From Methanobrevibacter sp. TLL-48-HuF1 (GTDB lineage: Archaea > Methanobacteriota > Methanobacteria > Methanobacteriales > Methanobacteriaceae): DNA of 64,000 nucleotides. Position 1 is the stretch's first letter. Each line of letters opens with the position of its first letter. A program made the position numbers and the translations under genes. Of this stretch, positions 62,598 to 64,000 are shown piece by piece. The notes under the pieces are model-generated. The model was not told the DNA's origin, ran no database searches, and saw nothing but the letters and a program-made list of their open reading frames with translations. The DNA is taken from NCBI RefSeq assembly GCF_023617305.1, contig NZ_CP081485.1, positions 1 through 64,000 of the forward strand, read 5' to 3'.

Positions 62598-63576
62598 TGA
62601 TATAATAGCTAAAATTAAATCTGATTTAACTGGAAATACAGATAAAGATAAAGCTTATCTGATTAAGCAATTTAAGATTCATAACTCAAAGGAAATCCAT
62701 TTGGAACTTGGCAGATTGCTTTGGGATTTGATGAGTGATGAAGAACAAAATGCGTATAAAAAAGCTGTTATTCAGGATATACCAGTTGATGAATTCATAA
62801 AATCAGTTTACAGTTATCTGAATTATGGGGATTTTGAAACAGCCCTAAAAGAGCTTGAAGACTTTATGGAAATTTTACCATTTAAATTTAGGGAAGATCC
62901 TCAATTTGATTATTTTTACTTTAATAATCCTTTGGAAGAGGAGTTATTCCGGAAATATTTTAAAACACCAAAAGAAATGAAAGTAATTCCATTTGGTGAT
63001 GAATATCCAAGAGTGTTTTACTTGTATGGTGTTGTACTTATGAATTTATCTGAATTTGACAGGGCTGAAAGTGCACTTAAAAAAGCTCTATCCTATAATC
63101 CTGTTTCTGGTGAGATTTTATCTACATTATCTGCATTATATGATGGAAATTATGATTTGAATAATTTGAAGAAAACAGCAGTTGAAATTTTAAAGTTTAG
63201 CTATGATCCAAGAGAAATAGCTAAAGCGTATAGGGATTTGGGATACTGCTACTATGAAAATAAGAAGTGTAACATATCAAAGGCATTATATGAACAAAGT
63301 TTAAACTATGAAAATCATCCGAGGGCACAAATAGAGCTGCAATTAATAAACAGCTATCTGCATATTGATGAAACAGACATTAAAAAAGTTTTAAATGATG
63401 AAAATATTCCGGCAAATATTAATGATGATATTTTGGAAATATCAATGTTTTTAGCTTTGGATTTTGAAAAGAAAAATCTTTTAAATCAGTCCTTGTATTT
63501 TTATGGTGTTTTATATAACTTAACTCATGATGAAGAAGTTTTAACTAAAATTAATGATTTAAAACATAGATTATAA
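62587..63576 (+). CDS. TPR-repeat protein
   Basis: 329 residues with tetratricopeptide-like helix pairs. The clearest repeats are YPRVFYLYGVVLMNLSEFDR with AESALKKALSYNP (about 138-170), EIAKAYRDLGYCYYENKKCN with ISKALYEQSLNY (about 213-245), and a weaker N-terminal pair near 55-85 (YSYLNYGDFETALKELEDFM). TPRs build protein-protein scaffolds; no enzymatic domain is seen, and there is no signal peptide, so it is cytoplasmic. It overlaps the acidic ORF upstream, which may be its partner. Confidence 0.75.
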   Translation: MSYDDIIAKIKSDLTGNTDKDKAYLIKQFKIHNSKEIHLELGRLLWDLMSDEEQNAYKKAVIQDIPVDEFIKSVYSYLNYGDFETALKELEDFMEILPFKFREDPQFDYFYFNNPLEEELFRKYFKTPKEMKVIPFGDEYPRVFYLYGVVLMNLSEFDRAESALKKALSYNPVSGEILSTLSALYDGNYDLNNLKKTAVEILKFSYDPREIAKAYRDLGYCYYENKKCNISKALYEQSLNYENHPRAQIELQLINSYLHIDETDIKKVLNDENIPANINDDILEISMFLALDFEKKNLLNQSLYFYGVLYNLTHDEEVLTKINDLKHRL

Positions 63577-63690
63577 TTTTTTTATTTGGTTTAAAACTTC
63601 CAATCCAAATTTAGTTATTTCATATATTCTTCCTTTTTTGTCTTCTAATACACTAAGTTAGGTTTTTAGTGCAATTTCAGAAATGCAGCA
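63571..63690 (-). pseudogene. Degenerate C-terminal fragment of a winged-helix regulator
   Basis: On the minus strand, one frame reads ISEIALKT, a TAA stop, then LSVLEDKKGRIYEITKFGLE followed by VLNQIKKL and the stop. The second part is the typical wing and last helix of a MarR/PadR/ArsR-like winged-helix protein (GRIYEITxFG). The TAA sits where a Gln codon (CAA) would be natural, so a single C-to-T change probably broke the gene. Further upstream the frame has another stop and no start. It abuts the TPR gene end to end. Confidence 0.5.
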
Positions 63691-63877
63691 TATAATTATT
63701 TTCAGGATATTTTAAATCCATGACTGAATAAATTTCTTTTTTGTTTATAAAATATTAATTAATCCCCATTTTTAATAACAATATTAATATATGATATCTT
63801 ACAAAATTAAAATATAATATATCTATTTTAATAAAAAATTAGGCTTCCTAGTTTTGAATTAGGTTAAATTATTTGAG
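63691..63877. promoter_or_regulatory. AT-rich region with TATA-like sequence before the last ORF
   Basis: About 190 nt without a gene. AATATAATATATC (about 63811-63823) is a good TATA candidate for a start near 63850 and fits the ATG at 63878. Confidence 0.35.
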
Positions 63878-64000
63878 ATGTTAAGAGGAAAAGTGCAAAC
63901 TGTTGTTGAAAATCAAAATACTGAAACCAAGTAAAGCAGAACTTTTAAGACAGTATCAGCAATTATATGATGAAAGTACAATTGTTGAAGTAGAATTCAA
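63878..64000 (+). CDS. Incomplete ORF at the window end, apparent frameshift
   Basis: From the ATG at 63878 the frame reads MLRGKVQTVVENQNTETK and stops at 63932-63934. A second frame, open through the window edge, reads ILKPSKAELLRQYQQLYDES and TIVEVEF. The two together look like one protein with a shift near 63925-63932, but only about 40 residues are visible and no family is recognised. Alternatively the real start is a TTG at 63903 or 63906. Confidence 0.3.

Noticed and set aside
1-64000. tRNA or rRNA genes
   Set aside because: The intergenic gaps were checked for GC-rich cloverleaf-like blocks with GGTTCGAATC-type T-arms; none was found.

Overview
The window is AT-rich and carries marker genes of a hydrogenotrophic methanogen: methenyl-H4MPT cyclohydrolase (mch), a methyl-CoM reductase component A2 homologue, a CfbC/NifH-like coenzyme F430 biosynthesis protein, archaeal geranylgeranyl reductase, transcription factor S and an archaeal-type thymidylate synthase. 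Several very large adhesin-like proteins, GGTGA-type ribosome binding sites, frequent TTG starts and a secreted CobN-like protein fit Methanobrevibacter, most likely M. smithii or a close relative. The genus call is inference from gene content; no database was searched.

Layout. 1-8.4 kb: a giant DUF4011 helicase/Vsr-like protein followed by uvrC. 8.5-14.9 kb: small zinc-ribbon and hypothetical genes, then a same-strand run (component A2 homologue, universal stress protein, an 8Fe ferredoxin of only 55 residues, geranylgeranyl reductase, galE, a coiled-coil protein). 14.9-18.9 kb: a tight cluster purF - U32 peptidase - CDP-alcohol phosphatidyltransferase - cfbC. 19.1-22.8 kb: adhesin-like protein 1. 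23-28 kb: serS, a zinc-ribbon/SHOCT protein, ferritin, and an ACT-domain/PaaK-type ligase pair. 28.2-33.2 kb: a secreted, membrane-anchored CobN-like protein. 33.28-35.07 kb: a complete IS1182-type insertion sequence with 19-bp inverted repeats and a TAAT duplication. 35.1-38.4 kb: an operator-like array of four 11-bp palindromes, then adhesin-like protein 2, whose signal-peptide region is frameshifted at an 11-T run. 38.5-40.2 kb: DUF2162 transporter, ExbB/MotA-like and ExbD-like (DUF2149) genes. 40.4-43.8 kb: tfs, a CLC channel, a nitroreductase and mch. 44-49.3 kb: four DUF4013 membrane proteins with a flavodoxin-type protein, a cyclophilin-like protein and a membrane protein. 49.4-52.6 kb: an SDR dehydrogenase, a zinc-ribbon membrane protein, rubrerythrin and thyA. 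52.9-57.2 kb: adhesin-like protein 3, with a beta-helix and a papain-type protease. 57.4-58.8 kb: a purine permease. 58.8-64 kb: a decayed zone with a truncated IS1182-type transposase, an IS4-family transposase, an acidic ORF plus TPR protein, a broken winged-helix gene and an incomplete ORF.

How the parts fit together. Housekeeping and methanogenesis genes alternate with a cell-surface repertoire. The three adhesin-like proteins have unrelated N-terminal halves but all end in the same four-repeat cassette, a good candidate for the shared wall-attachment unit. The adhesin 2 locus combines a possible phase-variation tract, an operator array and an IS that has split it from the divergent CobN-like gene. 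It is the part of the window most worth following up. No tRNA, rRNA or CRISPR array was seen.
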